From an uncultured Bacteroidota bacterium (GTDB lineage Bacteria; Bacteroidota; Bacteroidia; Bacteroidales; P3): a stretch of 64,000 bases of DNA. Within the stretch, counting starts at the first letter, position 1, and the number at the start of each line of letters is the position of its first letter. Below are positions 17,027 through 26,166 of this stretch, in pieces. Below the pieces are notes generated by a model. That model saw nothing but the letters and a program-made list of their open reading frames with translations, made no database searches and was not told the DNA's origin. A program made the translations under genes and the position numbers. Location of the stretch: positions 248,001 through 312,000 of the forward strand of contig CADALO010000001.1 in the NCBI GenBank assembly GCA_902788805.1, given 5' to 3'.

Positions 17027-18277
17027 ATGAAAGTAAACCGTAGAAAAGAATTGTTCCCGAACGTTACCGACGAACAGTGGAACGACTGGAAATGGCAGGT
17101 CAAGAACCGTATCGAGACCTACGAGGAATTGAGCAAATATTTCACCTTCAGCGATGAGGAAGCTGATGGCATCAAGAAAGCTTTGGCTAAGTTCCGTATG
17201 GCAATCACTCCTTATTATCTGAGTTTGATTGACCCCAACGACCCGTTCGATCCTATTCGTCGTCAGGCTATACCGCAAGGTGCTGAGTGCAACATCGCTC
17301 CCGCCGACCTCAACGACCCTCTGCACGAGGATGAGGACTCGCCGGCTCCCGGCCTTACGCATCGCTATCCAGACCGCGTACTGTTCCTTATCACCGATAT
17401 GTGCTCGATGTATTGCCGTCACTGCACCCGTCGTCGTTTTGCCGGTCAGAAGGATGACGAGAGCCCAAGCCAGCGCATTGAGAAGTGCTTGGAATACATT
17501 GAGAAGACTCCGCAGGTGCGCGACGTGCTGCTTAGCGGCGGCGACGCCCTGATGGTCAGCGACCAGAAATTGGAGTACATCATCGGCCGTCTGCGCAAGA
17601 TTCCGCACGTGGAGATAGTCCGCATTGGCAGCCGTACCCCTGTGGTATGCCCGCAGCGTATTACTCCTGAACTGTGTGAGATGCTGAAGAAATACCATCC
17701 CATCTGGCTCAACACCCACTTCAACCACCCCAACGAGTTCACCCCTGAGGCTGAGCAGGCTCTGGCACGTCTTGCCAATGCCGGTATTCCGCTGGGCAAC
17801 CAGACGGTGTTGCTGCGCGGCGTGAACGACTGTGTGCACGTGATGAAGAAACTGATGCACGAGCTGGTTCGCAACCGCGTGCGTCCGTACTATATCTACC
17901 AGTGCGACTTGTCGATGGGTCTGGAGCACTTCCGTACTCCGGTGAGCAAGGGTATCGAGATTATCGAGAACCTGCGTGGCCATACGAGCGGCTATGCTGT
18001 CCCGACTTTCGTGGTCGACGCTCCCGGCGGCGGTGGCAAGACTCCTGTTATGCCGCAATACGTTATTTCGCAGAGTCCTGACAAGGTTATCCTGCGCAAC
18101 TTCGAAGGTGTTATCACTACCTACACAGAGCCGCGCGAGTATCACGAAGAGTGCCACTGCGAGGCTTGCGAGGCTAAACGTCGTGTCGACGAGGGCGTTG
18201 CATCACTGCTCGAAACCGACCGTATGGCCCTCGAACCGAGCCATCTGATGCGTCACGAACGTAACAAGAAACACTAA
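17027..18277 (+). CDS. kamA: Lysine 2,3-aminomutase
   Basis: A 416-residue radical SAM, PLP-dependent enzyme converting L-lysine to L-beta-lysine, the first step of lysine fermentation. The [4Fe-4S] motif CSMYCRHC gives Cys126, Cys130 and Cys133. The PLP lysine is Lys338 in [10 protein letters not shown]. Two aspartates that hold the substrate side-chain amine in the clostridial enzyme have counterparts at Asp294 (CDLSMG) and Asp331 (VDAPGG). Full length (416 against about 340) and these residues argue against the EpmB branch that acts on EF-P. A long C-terminal extension with the Cys pair CHCEAC is typical of KamA. Neighbouring kdd supports catabolism. Confidence 0.95.
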   Translation: MKVNRRKELFPNVTDEQWNDWKWQVKNRIETYEELSKYFTFSDEEADGIKKALAKFRMAITPYYLSLIDPNDPFDPIRRQAIPQGAECNIAPADLNDPLHEDEDSPAPGLTHRYPDRVLFLITDMCSMYCRHCTRRRFAGQKDDESPSQRIEKCLEYIEKTPQVRDVLLSGGDALMVSDQKLEYIIGRLRKIPHVEIVRIGSRTPVVCPQRITPELCEMLKKYHPIWLNTHFNHPNEFTPEAEQALARLANAGIPLGNQTVLLRGVNDCVHVMKKLMHELVRNRVRPYYIYQCDLSMGLEHFRTPVSKGIEIIENLRGHTSGYAVPTFVVDAPGGGGKTPVMPQYVISQSPDKVILRNFEGVITTYTEPREYHEECHCEACEAKRRVDEGVASLLETDRMALEPSHLMRHERNKKH

Positions 18278-18296
18278 TAAACCGCCATTCTATAAT

Positions 18297-18827
18297 ATGT
18301 CTGCAAAACATCGCAAAGGATTGACGATGAAAGCTGTTGCAATTTTTATGTTGCTGGGTTTTCTGTTTCCGGCTGTCAATACAATCTTGGCACAGGAGGT
18401 GTACCCGATGTACTATCCCTGCCGTTGTGAGACAGGCGAATGGGGTTATGTAGACAAAGACAATGAATGGGCTATCCGACCGATATATGACGCTGTGCTT
18501 TATGAGACCAATGGCGGTATGTATCCTGTGTCGGTTGGCGGCAAATGGGGCTACGTGGGCGTCAGCGGTGAGCCTCTCACCGATGTTGCCTACGATGCCG
18601 CTGTTTGTGAAATCGATTATGCTAAAGACGGTTACAAAGCCAATTACGCTGCTTTGCGTCGCAAGGGCAAATGGGCTTTTGTCGATGTGCAAGGCAAGTT
18701 TGTGACTGAATTCAAGTATGACGAGGTACTGATTCTTAACGGCAAGTATATTATCCGTATGCGCAACGGCAAGAAGATGCGCAGCGGCTATCTTGCCGAC
18801 GACGGCAGTGAGGTCTGGGACAATTGA
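18297..18827 (+). CDS. Secreted WG-repeat protein
   Basis: A 176-residue protein with three WG (tryptophan-glycine) repeats of about 45 residues: EWGYVDKDNEWAIRPIYDAV, KWGYVGVSGEPLTDVAYDAA and KWAFVDVQGKFVTEFKYDEV. WG repeats are found in many Bacteroidetes exported proteins; their function is not defined. The signal peptide starts at MKAVAIFMLLGFLFPAVNTI, so the ATG at 18327 may be the true start instead of 18297. It starts 20 bp after kamA and its 3' end overlaps the open frame of the PorQ-like gene, so transcription with kamA is possible. Confidence 0.8.
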   Translation: MSAKHRKGLTMKAVAIFMLLGFLFPAVNTILAQEVYPMYYPCRCETGEWGYVDKDNEWAIRPIYDAVLYETNGGMYPVSVGGKWGYVGVSGEPLTDVAYDAAVCEIDYAKDGYKANYAALRRKGKWAFVDVQGKFVTEFKYDEVLILNGKYIIRMRNGKKMRSGYLADDGSEVWDN

Positions 18828-18837
18828 AAAACGAAAA

Positions 18838-19926
18838 TTGAAGATAAATTGTTTAATATCGAAACGGAAGCTGTGGTGCTTGATGCTATGCACCATAGTT
18901 TCCGTTTTCCATTTATCTTGTCTCAACACGGTTCAGGCACAGATTGCCGGAATGAACACACTCTCGCTGCTGCGTATGCCATCGTCGGCACGCACTGCGG
19001 CACTTGGAATGGGCTATCTCTCTGTGTATGCCCCTTATGACTTGAACGTTGGGCTTGACAATCCGTCGCTTGTGTCGACAGAATATAACAACCGCTTGGC
19101 ATTGAACTATGTAGGACTCTTCTCGGGCAGCAACTTCGGCTCGGTGGCTTACGGCAAGGATTTTAAACGCTTGGGTTCGTTCCTCTTCGCTTTCCATTTC
19201 AATAGTTATGGACGTTTTGATGCGTATGATGAGCAAGAGACGTCGGATGGAACGTTCTATGCTTCGGATATAGCACTCTCGGTCGCTTGGGGCTTGAGCA
19301 TTGACTCTAATTTCTCGATTGGAGCGTCGTTCAAGCCGGTGCTGTCGCAATATGAGTCTTACACTGCTTTTGCCTTCGCACTGAACGTGGCAGGGTCGTA
19401 TGTGTCGGACAACAAGCGCTTCGCGGCGACAATACAGGCTCGCAACATCGGGGCCCAGATTGTCTCGTTTGAGAATACAACGGAGACTATTCCGTTCGAC
19501 CTTTCGGCAATGCTTTCATATAAAGCAGAGAATGCTCCATTCAGAATTTATTTTTCTATGGACCAACTTACTCGTTGGAATCTGTCGTACGATGATCCGT
19601 TAAATCCGGAGACGGTGATTGACCCATACACGGGGCAGCCTGTGGCAAAACCTTGGTATGATGGAATTTCGAATGTGCTTGACCAGGTGGCGCGACACGC
19701 GGCGGTGGGTATTGAGGCGGATATCAAGAGCCTGTTCTTTTTGAGGCTAGGCTATCGTTATCGGCAGACTGTCGAGATGGCTGCCGACGACCGTACCAAT
19801 ATCAATTTCAGCGGTTTCTCATATGGCTTTGGATTGCGTACCAAAAAGTTTGAGTTCTCTTTTGCCCGTCGCAACTACCATCTTGGACAGGCCCCAAATT
19901 ACATTTCTCTCTCATTCAAGATATGA
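18838..19926 (+). CDS. porQ: Type IX secretion system protein PorQ-like
   Basis: An outer-membrane beta-barrel protein of the PorV/PorQ type. The mature start IAGMNTLSLLRMPSSARTAA, followed by ALGMGYLSVYAPYDLNVGLD and NPSLVS, is the PorQ signature, and the remainder (about 340 residues) is barrel-like, ending in Ile. PorQ is an accessory of the Bacteroidetes type IX secretion system. The start is uncertain: the frame opens at an ATG at 18793 inside the preceding gene; an ATG at 18883 would give a signal peptide without any basic residue; a TTG at 18838 gives a basic n-region (KRK) and is used here. The stop overlaps the lipoate ligase start as ATGA, which implies coupled translation. Confidence 0.8.
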   Translation: MKINCLISKRKLWCLMLCTIVSVFHLSCLNTVQAQIAGMNTLSLLRMPSSARTAALGMGYLSVYAPYDLNVGLDNPSLVSTEYNNRLALNYVGLFSGSNFGSVAYGKDFKRLGSFLFAFHFNSYGRFDAYDEQETSDGTFYASDIALSVAWGLSIDSNFSIGASFKPVLSQYESYTAFAFALNVAGSYVSDNKRFAATIQARNIGAQIVSFENTTETIPFDLSAMLSYKAENAPFRIYFSMDQLTRWNLSYDDPLNPETVIDPYTGQPVAKPWYDGISNVLDQVARHAAVGIEADIKSLFFLRLGYRYRQTVEMAADDRTNINFSGFSYGFGLRTKKFEFSFARRNYHLGQAPNYISLSFKI

Positions 19927-20888
19927 TGCTTCAAGTTGTTGTCAGTAACCAGACCAATCCTTATTGGAATGTGGCAGTCGAGAATTATCTTGTCTCGCGT
20001 AAGTTGGACGATACGGTGGTTATGTATTTGTGGAAAAACCATCGCACTGTGGTCATTGGACAGAATCAGAATCCCTTTTCGGAGTGCAATGTCGATGCGT
20101 TGCTTGCCGATGGCGGATATGTGATGCGCCGCACTACCGGCGGCGGTGCTGTCTATCACGACGACGGCAACATAAACTTCAGTTTTGTCGCACCGTATGA
20201 CCTTTATGATCAGCAGAAACAGTTTGAGGTGATACGTACTGCAATGCGCGATTACGGTCTTGAAACAGAGCTCAGTGGGCGCAATGATATACTTTGCAAC
20301 GGGCGCAAATTCAGCGGCAATGCTTTTTCTAAAGGTCAATTCCAACGTCTGCACCACGGCACAATCCTCATCAAGGGCAATATTGACGACCTGTCACGTT
20401 ACCTTAAAGTACGGCCTGCCAAACTGCATAAACACGGTGTTGCATCGGTGCAGAGCCGTGTTGTTAATTTGTCGGAATTGGCCGATATTACCAGTGATAA
20501 TATTGTGCCGCATCTGATTAAGGCCTTTGAAACGGTGTATGGAGCTAAATCAGAGATTATTGAATTTGATGATTTTGTTCGTAAGGTCGAGGTCTTGAAT
20601 CTTTATAATAAGTACAGCAGCGACGAATGGCTCTATGGCAAATGGCGTAATTTCACTGCCTTGCGTAGTGGCCAGTTTGACTGGGGCAGTGTGGACCTTA
20701 GCCTAACTGTGGACGAACAACGACATCTCATCACCGATGTCGCTGTTGCTACCGACGCGCTGGATGTCAATCTGGTTGACACAATACGGAAACTACTTGT
20801 TGGAACGTCGTCGGTTATTGCGCCGGTGGCGCCGTCAGATGTCGACAAAACCATTGCAAACGATATTATTTCGCTGGTGTATGAGTAA
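19923..20888 (+). CDS. lplA: Lipoate-protein ligase A
   Basis: A 321-residue cytoplasmic ligase that attaches scavenged lipoate (via lipoyl-AMP) to lipoyl domains of 2-oxoacid dehydrogenases or GcvH. The diagnostic RRTTGGGAVYHDDGNINFSF block is at residues about 62-81, with GNAFSKGQFQRLHHGTILI further on. The C-terminal accessory domain (about 240-321) is present, so it is the full-length two-domain form. The gene begins ATGATG; the first ATG overlaps the stop of the PorQ-like gene. A bidirectional terminator follows immediately. Confidence 0.93.
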   Translation: MMLQVVVSNQTNPYWNVAVENYLVSRKLDDTVVMYLWKNHRTVVIGQNQNPFSECNVDALLADGGYVMRRTTGGGAVYHDDGNINFSFVAPYDLYDQQKQFEVIRTAMRDYGLETELSGRNDILCNGRKFSGNAFSKGQFQRLHHGTILIKGNIDDLSRYLKVRPAKLHKHGVASVQSRVVNLSELADITSDNIVPHLIKAFETVYGAKSEIIEFDDFVRKVEVLNLYNKYSSDEWLYGKWRNFTALRSGQFDWGSVDLSLTVDEQRHLITDVAVATDALDVNLVDTIRKLLVGTSSVIAPVAPSDVDKTIANDIISLVYE

Positions 20889-20925
20889 AAACAAAGCAGG
20901 CACATTAAGGTGCCTGCTTTGTTTT
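20887..20925. terminator. Bidirectional terminator between lplA and pta
   Basis: aaaacaaagcaggcac/gtgcctgctttgtttt perfect stem with loop attaag. A runs on the left and T runs on the right allow use from both strands. Confidence 0.88.
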
Positions 20926-20943
20926 CTGCGTTTTGCTTTGTCT

Positions 20944-21951
20944 TTATTTCTTTGCTGCAGCCTGTGTTGCTGTGATAGCAACGACGTTGACGACGTCTTC
21001 CACCGAGCATCCGCGGCTGAGGTCGTTGATGGGCGCTGCCATACCCTGCATAACGGGACCAATGGCTTCGGCACCGGCAAGACGTTGCACCAGTTTGTAA
21101 CAGATGTTGCCACTCTGCAGGTCGGGGAATACCAGCACGTTGGCTTTGCCAGCGATGTCGCTGTTTGGAGCTTTCGAGGCACCCACTTTGGGTACTATTG
21201 CAGCGTCGGCCTGCAACTCGCAGTCAAGCTTGACATTGGGGTCGAGCTCGTGGGCTACACGACCTGCCTCTATAACTTTGTCTACCAACTCGTGTTTGGC
21301 GCTGCCTTTGGTCGAGAAACTAAGGATGGCTACACGTGGTTCTTCAAAGCCTGCGATGGCTTTGGCAGTCTGGGCCGACACGACGGCAATCTGTCCAAGC
21401 TCCTCGGCAGTGGGGCAGGGGGTAGCGGCACAGTCGGCAAAGACCATCAGACCGTCTTCGCCGTAGGTCTTGTCTTTCAAGACCATAATGAAAGCACCGC
21501 TGACTACGCTTACGCCAGGCAAGGTCTTGACGACTTGGAATGCGGGACGCAGCACGTCGCCAGTGGCATTGCGGGCACCGGCGACCTCACCGTCGGCGTC
21601 GCCGTTCTTGATAAGCAGTGTGGCCAGATAGAGCGGGTCTTCTACAAGTCGCATAGCTTCGTCCATCTGCATACCTTTCTTCTTGCGTATTTCGCACAGC
21701 ATCTCGGCATAGAATTGCTTTTTGGCGTGTGTGACAGGGTCGATGATGGTGGCCTTGTCAATGTTCTTCAGTCCCCATTGTGCGGCAAGGTCCTTGATTT
21801 CCTTTTCGTTGCCCAGCAGGATGAGACGTGCGATGCCTTCATCCAGAATGATGTCGGCAGCCTTGAGGGTGCGTTCCTCTGTACCTTCGGCCAAAACGAT
21901 GCATTTGTTTGCAGCCTTTGCTTTGGCCCTGATTTGATCCATTAAACTCAT
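20944..21951 (-). CDS. pta: Phosphate acetyltransferase
   Basis: A 335-residue short-form Pta (single PTA_PTB domain) that interconverts acetyl-CoA and acetyl phosphate, giving ATP with acetate kinase. Characteristic blocks are VLAEGTEERTLKAADIILDE near the start, SFSTKGSAKHELVDKV in the middle and LVFPDLQSGNICYKLVQRL near the end. No acetate kinase gene is adjacent, although ackA usually lies beside pta in Bacteroidetes; it must be elsewhere if present. A minus-strand tatttttg box lies about 50 bp upstream. The convergent lplA shares its terminator. Confidence 0.95.
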   Translation of the reverse strand: MSLMDQIRAKAKAANKCIVLAEGTEERTLKAADIILDEGIARLILLGNEKEIKDLAAQWGLKNIDKATIIDPVTHAKKQFYAEMLCEIRKKKGMQMDEAMRLVEDPLYLATLLIKNGDADGEVAGARNATGDVLRPAFQVVKTLPGVSVVSGAFIMVLKDKTYGEDGLMVFADCAATPCPTAEELGQIAVVSAQTAKAIAGFEEPRVAILSFSTKGSAKHELVDKVIEAGRVAHELDPNVKLDCELQADAAIVPKVGASKAPNSDIAGKANVLVFPDLQSGNICYKLVQRLAGAEAIGPVMQGMAAPINDLSRGCSVEDVVNVVAITATQAAAKK

Positions 21952-22044
21952 ATTGAATACTTTTTATATGTTGATTGTCGAATAAAGTCCTTTTGATGAA
22001 TTTACAAAAATACAAATAAATCCTTATTCTCCAAAAAAAAATCG

Positions 22045-22052
22045 TAACTTTG
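22045..22052 (+). promoter_or_regulatory. -7 box of the glyS promoter
   Basis: taactttg fits TAnnTTTG, 36 bp before the glyS ATG. The divergent pta has its own tatttttg box about 40 bp to the left, on the other strand. No clear -33 element. Confidence 0.55.
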
Positions 22053-22087
22053 CCATTTAAATCGGAAACGAAAAAACAATATATATT

Positions 22088-23617
22088 ATGGCAAATCAGG
22101 AAGATATATTCAAAAAAGTAGTCTCTCACGCCAAAGAGTACGGCTTTATTTTCCCTTCAAGTGAAATCTATGACGGCCTTGGTGCAGTCTATGACTATGG
22201 CCAACTGGGTACAGAGCTTAAAAACAATATCAAGCAATATTGGTGGCGCTCAATGGTTCAGTATCACGAAAACATCGTCGGTATTGACTCGGCCATCTTT
22301 ATGCATCCCAAAATCTGGAAGGCCTCTGGCCACGTCGATGCGTTCAATGACCCTCTTATCGACAACCGCGACAGCAAGAAGCGCTACCGTGCAGATGTTC
22401 TTATCGAGGACCACATTGCCAAGATAGAAGAGAAGATTAACAAGGAGTGTGAAAAGGCACACAAGCGTTTCGGCGATGCTTTCGACCGTCAGCAGTTCGT
22501 CACCACCAATGCCAGAGTTCTTGAGCATCAAAAGCAGATTGACGAAATCCACGCAAAATATGCCCAGCTGATGAACGACAACGACCTTGCTGGTCTCAAG
22601 CAGCTTATTCTTGATCTTGGCATTGTTTGCCCTGTCAGCGGCACCCGCAACTGGACCGACGTGCGTCAGTTCAACCTTATGTTTGCTACCAAGATGGGCA
22701 GCGTCGAAGGCGAGAACGACACTCTCTATCTGCGTCCCGAGACGGCCCAGGGTATATTTGTCAACTTCCTAAATGTCCAGAAAAGCGGCCGTATGAAGAT
22801 ACCTTTTGGCATTGCCCAGATAGGCAAGGCTTTCCGTAACGAGATTGTTGCTCGCCAGTTTATCTTCCGTATGCGCGAATTCGAGCAGATGGAAATGCAG
22901 TTCTTCGTTCGTCCCGGCAGTGAGCTCGAGTGGTTCAAATACTGGAAGGAGGAGCGTCTGAAATGGCATTTGGCGCTTGGAATCCCTGCAGAAATGTACC
23001 GCTATCACGACCACGAGAAGCTGGCACACTATGCCAATGCCGCTACCGACATCGAGTTCCAGTTCCCGTTTGGCTTCAAAGAGCTTGAGGGCATCCACAG
23101 CCGCACAGACTTCGACCTTAGCCGTCACAGCCAGTTCAGTGGCAAGAAACTGCAGTATTTTGACAGCGAACTCAATGAAAGTTATACACCTTACGTTATT
23201 GAGACATCAATCGGTGTCGACCGCACATTCCTCGCCGTGTTTAGCCACGCACTTAAGGATGAAACTCTTGAGGACGGCAGTGTGCGCACAGTGTTGAGCT
23301 TGCCTGCAGTTCTGGCGCCTTACAAGGCTGCAATTCTGCCGCTAGTCAAGAAGGACGGCCTGCCTGAGAAAGCTCGCGAGATTATGGATATGCTCAAATA
23401 CGACTTTATGGTCCAATATGACGAGAAAGACGCTATCGGACGCCGCTACCGCCGCCAGGATGCCATAGGTACCCCATTCTGCATTACTGTCGACAACGAC
23501 ACGCTGACCGACAATGCCGTAACTATCCGCGAACGCGACACGATGAAACAGGAACGTATTCCTATTGAGAACATCCACTCTTATTTGAGCCAGAACATTA
23601 AACCGCTCAAAATGTGA
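22088..23617 (+). CDS. glyS: Glycyl-tRNA synthetase (class II, homodimeric type)
   Basis: A 509-residue alpha2-type glycyl-tRNA synthetase. Class II motif 2 is seen in AQIGKAFRNEIVARQFIFRM and motif 3 in IETSIGVDRTFLAVFSHAL. The N-terminus FKKVVSHAKEYGFIFPSSEI and the C-terminal anticodon-binding domain starting at LAPYKAAILPLVKK match the eukaryote/archaeal-like GlyRS used by Bacteroidetes. Cytoplasmic; charges tRNA-Gly. Own promoter upstream, terminator downstream. Confidence 0.96.
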   Translation: MANQEDIFKKVVSHAKEYGFIFPSSEIYDGLGAVYDYGQLGTELKNNIKQYWWRSMVQYHENIVGIDSAIFMHPKIWKASGHVDAFNDPLIDNRDSKKRYRADVLIEDHIAKIEEKINKECEKAHKRFGDAFDRQQFVTTNARVLEHQKQIDEIHAKYAQLMNDNDLAGLKQLILDLGIVCPVSGTRNWTDVRQFNLMFATKMGSVEGENDTLYLRPETAQGIFVNFLNVQKSGRMKIPFGIAQIGKAFRNEIVARQFIFRMREFEQMEMQFFVRPGSELEWFKYWKEERLKWHLALGIPAEMYRYHDHEKLAHYANAATDIEFQFPFGFKELEGIHSRTDFDLSRHSQFSGKKLQYFDSELNESYTPYVIETSIGVDRTFLAVFSHALKDETLEDGSVRTVLSLPAVLAPYKAAILPLVKKDGLPEKAREIMDMLKYDFMVQYDEKDAIGRRYRRQDAIGTPFCITVDNDTLTDNAVTIRERDTMKQERIPIENIHSYLSQNIKPLKM

Positions 23618-23640
23618 CTTGGTAACCCTACATAAAATAA

Positions 23641-23665
23641 AAAAGGACGCAATGCGTCCTTTTTT
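23641..23665. terminator. Terminator after glyS
   Basis: aaaaggacgcaatgcgtcctttt hairpin with flanking A and T runs; usable from both sides. It separates glyS (plus) from the barrel protein gene (minus, ends 23693). Confidence 0.82.
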
Positions 23666-23692
23666 ATTTGTATTGGCAATTTCTATGCCTGA

Positions 23693-24154
23693 TTAGAAGC
23701 AGTAGCGGATGCCGAGAGCGATGTCACCCCAGTGGAAATCAGTGTCGGGGATGATGTAGAAACGCGGACGGATGTCGAGAGAAAGCTGGATAGGAACAGC
23801 GTCGAATTTGTATTCGAGACCAGCCTGGCCAACGAGTGCGAGAGCGATGTCGCTGTCGTCGGTAACATCATAGCTCCAGAAACCAAGGTGAGCACCAACA
23901 CCTGCATACCAACTGAAGTTGCCAGTGATAGTGCCGGTCCACTGATAAACACCAGTCAAGCTGATGGCGGTGAAACCATCGTCGCCGTGCCAGCCAAGGT
24001 CGAGCTCAAGACGGTTGCCGCCCAGACCGTGCTGATAGGAAAGTTCTGCATCATAACCCTGACCACCACCAATGCGGACACCAAGGTTGTTCTGTGCGTT
24101 TGCAGTCATCGAAAGAGCGAAAACTGCTACGAGTGCTAAGAATAATTTTTTCAT
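23693..24154 (-). CDS. Small outer-membrane beta-barrel protein
   Basis: A 153-residue protein with signal peptide MKKLFLALVAVFALSMTANA. The mature chain consists of alternating-polarity strands (VRIGGGQGYDAELSYQHGL, FSWYAGVGAHLGFWSYDV, IQLSLDIRPRFYII) and ends in IRYCF, with the C-terminal aromatic that outer-membrane barrels use for assembly. It is the size of an eight-strand OmpA/OmpX-like barrel. Function unknown. A minus-strand tatctttg promoter box lies at 24254-24261. Confidence 0.8.
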   Translation of the reverse strand: MKKLFLALVAVFALSMTANAQNNLGVRIGGGQGYDAELSYQHGLGGNRLELDLGWHGDDGFTAISLTGVYQWTGTITGNFSWYAGVGAHLGFWSYDVTDDSDIALALVGQAGLEYKFDAVPIQLSLDIRPRFYIIPDTDFHWGDIALGIRYCF

Positions 24155-24253
24155 TGATTTGTTGATTTAAGTTAATAATAAGTTGAGTTAACGATTTGTT
24201 TTCTAATTTTTTGTGGGTTCTTTTGTGGTTTTCGTTCAAGTTTAAACCGTATG

Positions 24254-24261
24254 CAAAGATA
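24254..24261 (-). promoter_or_regulatory. -7 box of the small barrel protein gene
   Basis: The minus strand reads tatctttg, a perfect TAnnTTTG, about 100 bp upstream of the gene start at 24154. No -33 match at the expected distance. Confidence 0.5.
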
Positions 24262-24302
24262 CAAAGATTTATTAAAATGTCATAAATAAACTGATTTTTT
24301 TA

Positions 24303-26156
24303 TCAATTAATTCCCATTATCAGCTTGATTTTGTCGGGTTCTTTGACCTTTTTCAAGCGGTTGTTATAGTCTTCTTTTTCAAGCGAGTTGGCCAAGGTTG
24401 AGAATCTCTCCTGCATCGCCAGAATAGTCTCCTGATGGCTTTGGTAACTGTTGATATCGGCCTCGCTTATGATGTTGAGCTCATAGTCGTAGGTCTTCAG
24501 CAGTCGCTCGTAAGCCTTGTAGATGTTGGCATATTCCTTGAAGGCTGTACGGAACTGTTTGCTGTTGGCGTCAATGGTATTGTTGTTGTTGACAATGTTG
24601 ACGAATTTCTGCTGGATGTCAATGAAATGGTTAAGCAACTTGATGAAGTCTCTGCCGCCTGCCTCGTTGCTGAAATGAGGCGTGAAGTCAGTGTATTTCA
24701 TCATCTGCTTGTATCCCGGCACAAGCCCTTTCGGGGCGTTCTTGCTGCCAACAATAGAGGCACTGCCCATATCAATAATGTTGCGTATGGCCACGATTTT
24801 GATATAGAGTTGCTGCACTGTCTCAAATTCATCCAAAGTCTTGTTGAAGAATATTGCGCTGGCCTTGTTGATGAACTTAGGTACAAAGTCGCTGGCGGCG
24901 ACAAGTTCTTTGTAGGCTGTAGCCACATCAGTGATGTTTTTGTGGCATAAGGCGACAATGGAGTCGCCGCGATTCTCTATGACATCAATGCGCTGAATGG
25001 CTTTGCTGAACTCGTTCTGCACAACGACAAACTCCTGCAGGTTTGCAATGAACTTCTCGCTCTCGGCAAGGGTCGTGAACGATGGAACCTGATTCACCTC
25101 GCTGAGTATTTCCTTGTAGGAACTGTATATCTCCTTGTGCTTTTTCGAGCACTGTATCTGTAGGGTGTTGGTGTTATGGGCAATAGTGTCGCGCAGGTCA
25201 ATCACGTTGAGATAGTTCTGCTGCACAGCAATCACTTCGCGAAGTTGGGCAGTATAGTCGTTATACTCGGCTATCGTTTTGAAACTGATGGGAATCTGCA
25301 CCTTCTTGAACACTCGCAGGTATGACTTGTTGACGTCGTTATGTTCCTTGCCTGAGCGCATCTGAAGGGTGTTCTTGAAGGCCTCAATGCGTTTCGAGTA
25401 GGAGTTGTTGCCAAGCACACTGTCAAGCAGTTCGGACTGGAACATCTGCAGTTCGTCGAGTTGTTTGAAGTGGCTGTCCGTAGTGTTGTCGTCGGTCAAG
25501 TCATAGCGGTTGTATACAGCGAGGTATGCATAGAACAGGTCTTTCAGCTCCTTGATGCGGGTCTTGTCGGATATGCCCTTGGCATCGCAGATGCCTGTAA
25601 TGTTCTTGTGCATAGAGCGTATAGTGTCCTTGAGTGTGGCAAGCCGCAGGTCCTTCTCGCGTTGTATGCGAAGAGCCTCGGCACGTGCGCGTTCTTCAGC
25701 GGCACGGCGTTCGAACTCAATGCGTTCTTGCTCAAGTTTGTCGTATTGCTCGGCATCGGTCTGAAGGCGTGCAGCCATCATCTCCATTCTGACAAGGAAT
25801 GTCGCAGCGTCGGTGATGCAATGCACCGAGTCGAGCCAGATGTTGTCGCCTTCACGGGTATAGTCGTTTTTCAGGCTGTTCGACATACGGTTTATGCGCA
25901 TCCGCTGCTGGCGGCACCATTGTACCATTAATGGATAGGCGTTGGGCTGCACTTGCTGCAGGCTGTCCATAATCATTGACAGGCGGTTTTCATCATCGAA
26001 TATGCGTCCGTCAACCTGATAGCTCGAGCACAGATCCCGTGCGCTGAGGTATACTATGGCGGTGTCGTTCTGCACCCTGCCGCTTGGGTCTGATTGTGCC
26101 CAAGCAGCAGAGGCAAACATTACCAATAGAGTTAATATTGCTGTTTTGCGAATCAT
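24303..26156 (-). CDS. Large secreted helical protein of unknown function
   Basis: A 617-residue protein that I do not recognise. The start at 26156 (MIRKTAILTLLVMFASAAWA) gives a clean signal peptide; an upstream in-frame ATG at 26213 lies inside purF and is rejected. A coiled-coil segment at about residues 125-175 (EQERIEFERRAAEERARAEA) is followed by four loosely similar blocks of about 95 residues, each with a pattern like (K/R)hxxhYxxYxxhhxxhxxxPxFxxhAEhxxFhxxLxxhhxVQxxhxxhhxxxxxI; the phrases TIAEYNDYTAQLREVIAVQQ and TLAESEKFIANLQEFVVVQN show the repeat. So it is an all-helical repeat protein, probably periplasmic. It starts 10 bp after the PurF-like gene and is likely co-transcribed with it. 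Confidence 0.75.
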   Translation of the reverse strand: MIRKTAILTLLVMFASAAWAQSDPSGRVQNDTAIVYLSARDLCSSYQVDGRIFDDENRLSMIMDSLQQVQPNAYPLMVQWCRQQRMRINRMSNSLKNDYTREGDNIWLDSVHCITDAATFLVRMEMMAARLQTDAEQYDKLEQERIEFERRAAEERARAEALRIQREKDLRLATLKDTIRSMHKNITGICDAKGISDKTRIKELKDLFYAYLAVYNRYDLTDDNTTDSHFKQLDELQMFQSELLDSVLGNNSYSKRIEAFKNTLQMRSGKEHNDVNKSYLRVFKKVQIPISFKTIAEYNDYTAQLREVIAVQQNYLNVIDLRDTIAHNTNTLQIQCSKKHKEIYSSYKEILSEVNQVPSFTTLAESEKFIANLQEFVVVQNEFSKAIQRIDVIENRGDSIVALCHKNITDVATAYKELVAASDFVPKFINKASAIFFNKTLDEFETVQQLYIKIVAIRNIIDMGSASIVGSKNAPKGLVPGYKQMMKYTDFTPHFSNEAGGRDFIKLLNHFIDIQQKFVNIVNNNNTIDANSKQFRTAFKEYANIYKAYERLLKTYDYELNIISEADINSYQSHQETILAMQERFSTLANSLEKEDYNNRLKKVKEPDKIKLIMGIN

Positions 26157-26166
26157 CAAAGCGGGT

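Noticed and set aside
17027-18277. EF-P lysine aminomutase (EpmB) for kamA
   Set aside because: The protein is full-length KamA size, has both substrate-binding Asp counterparts and lies near kdd.
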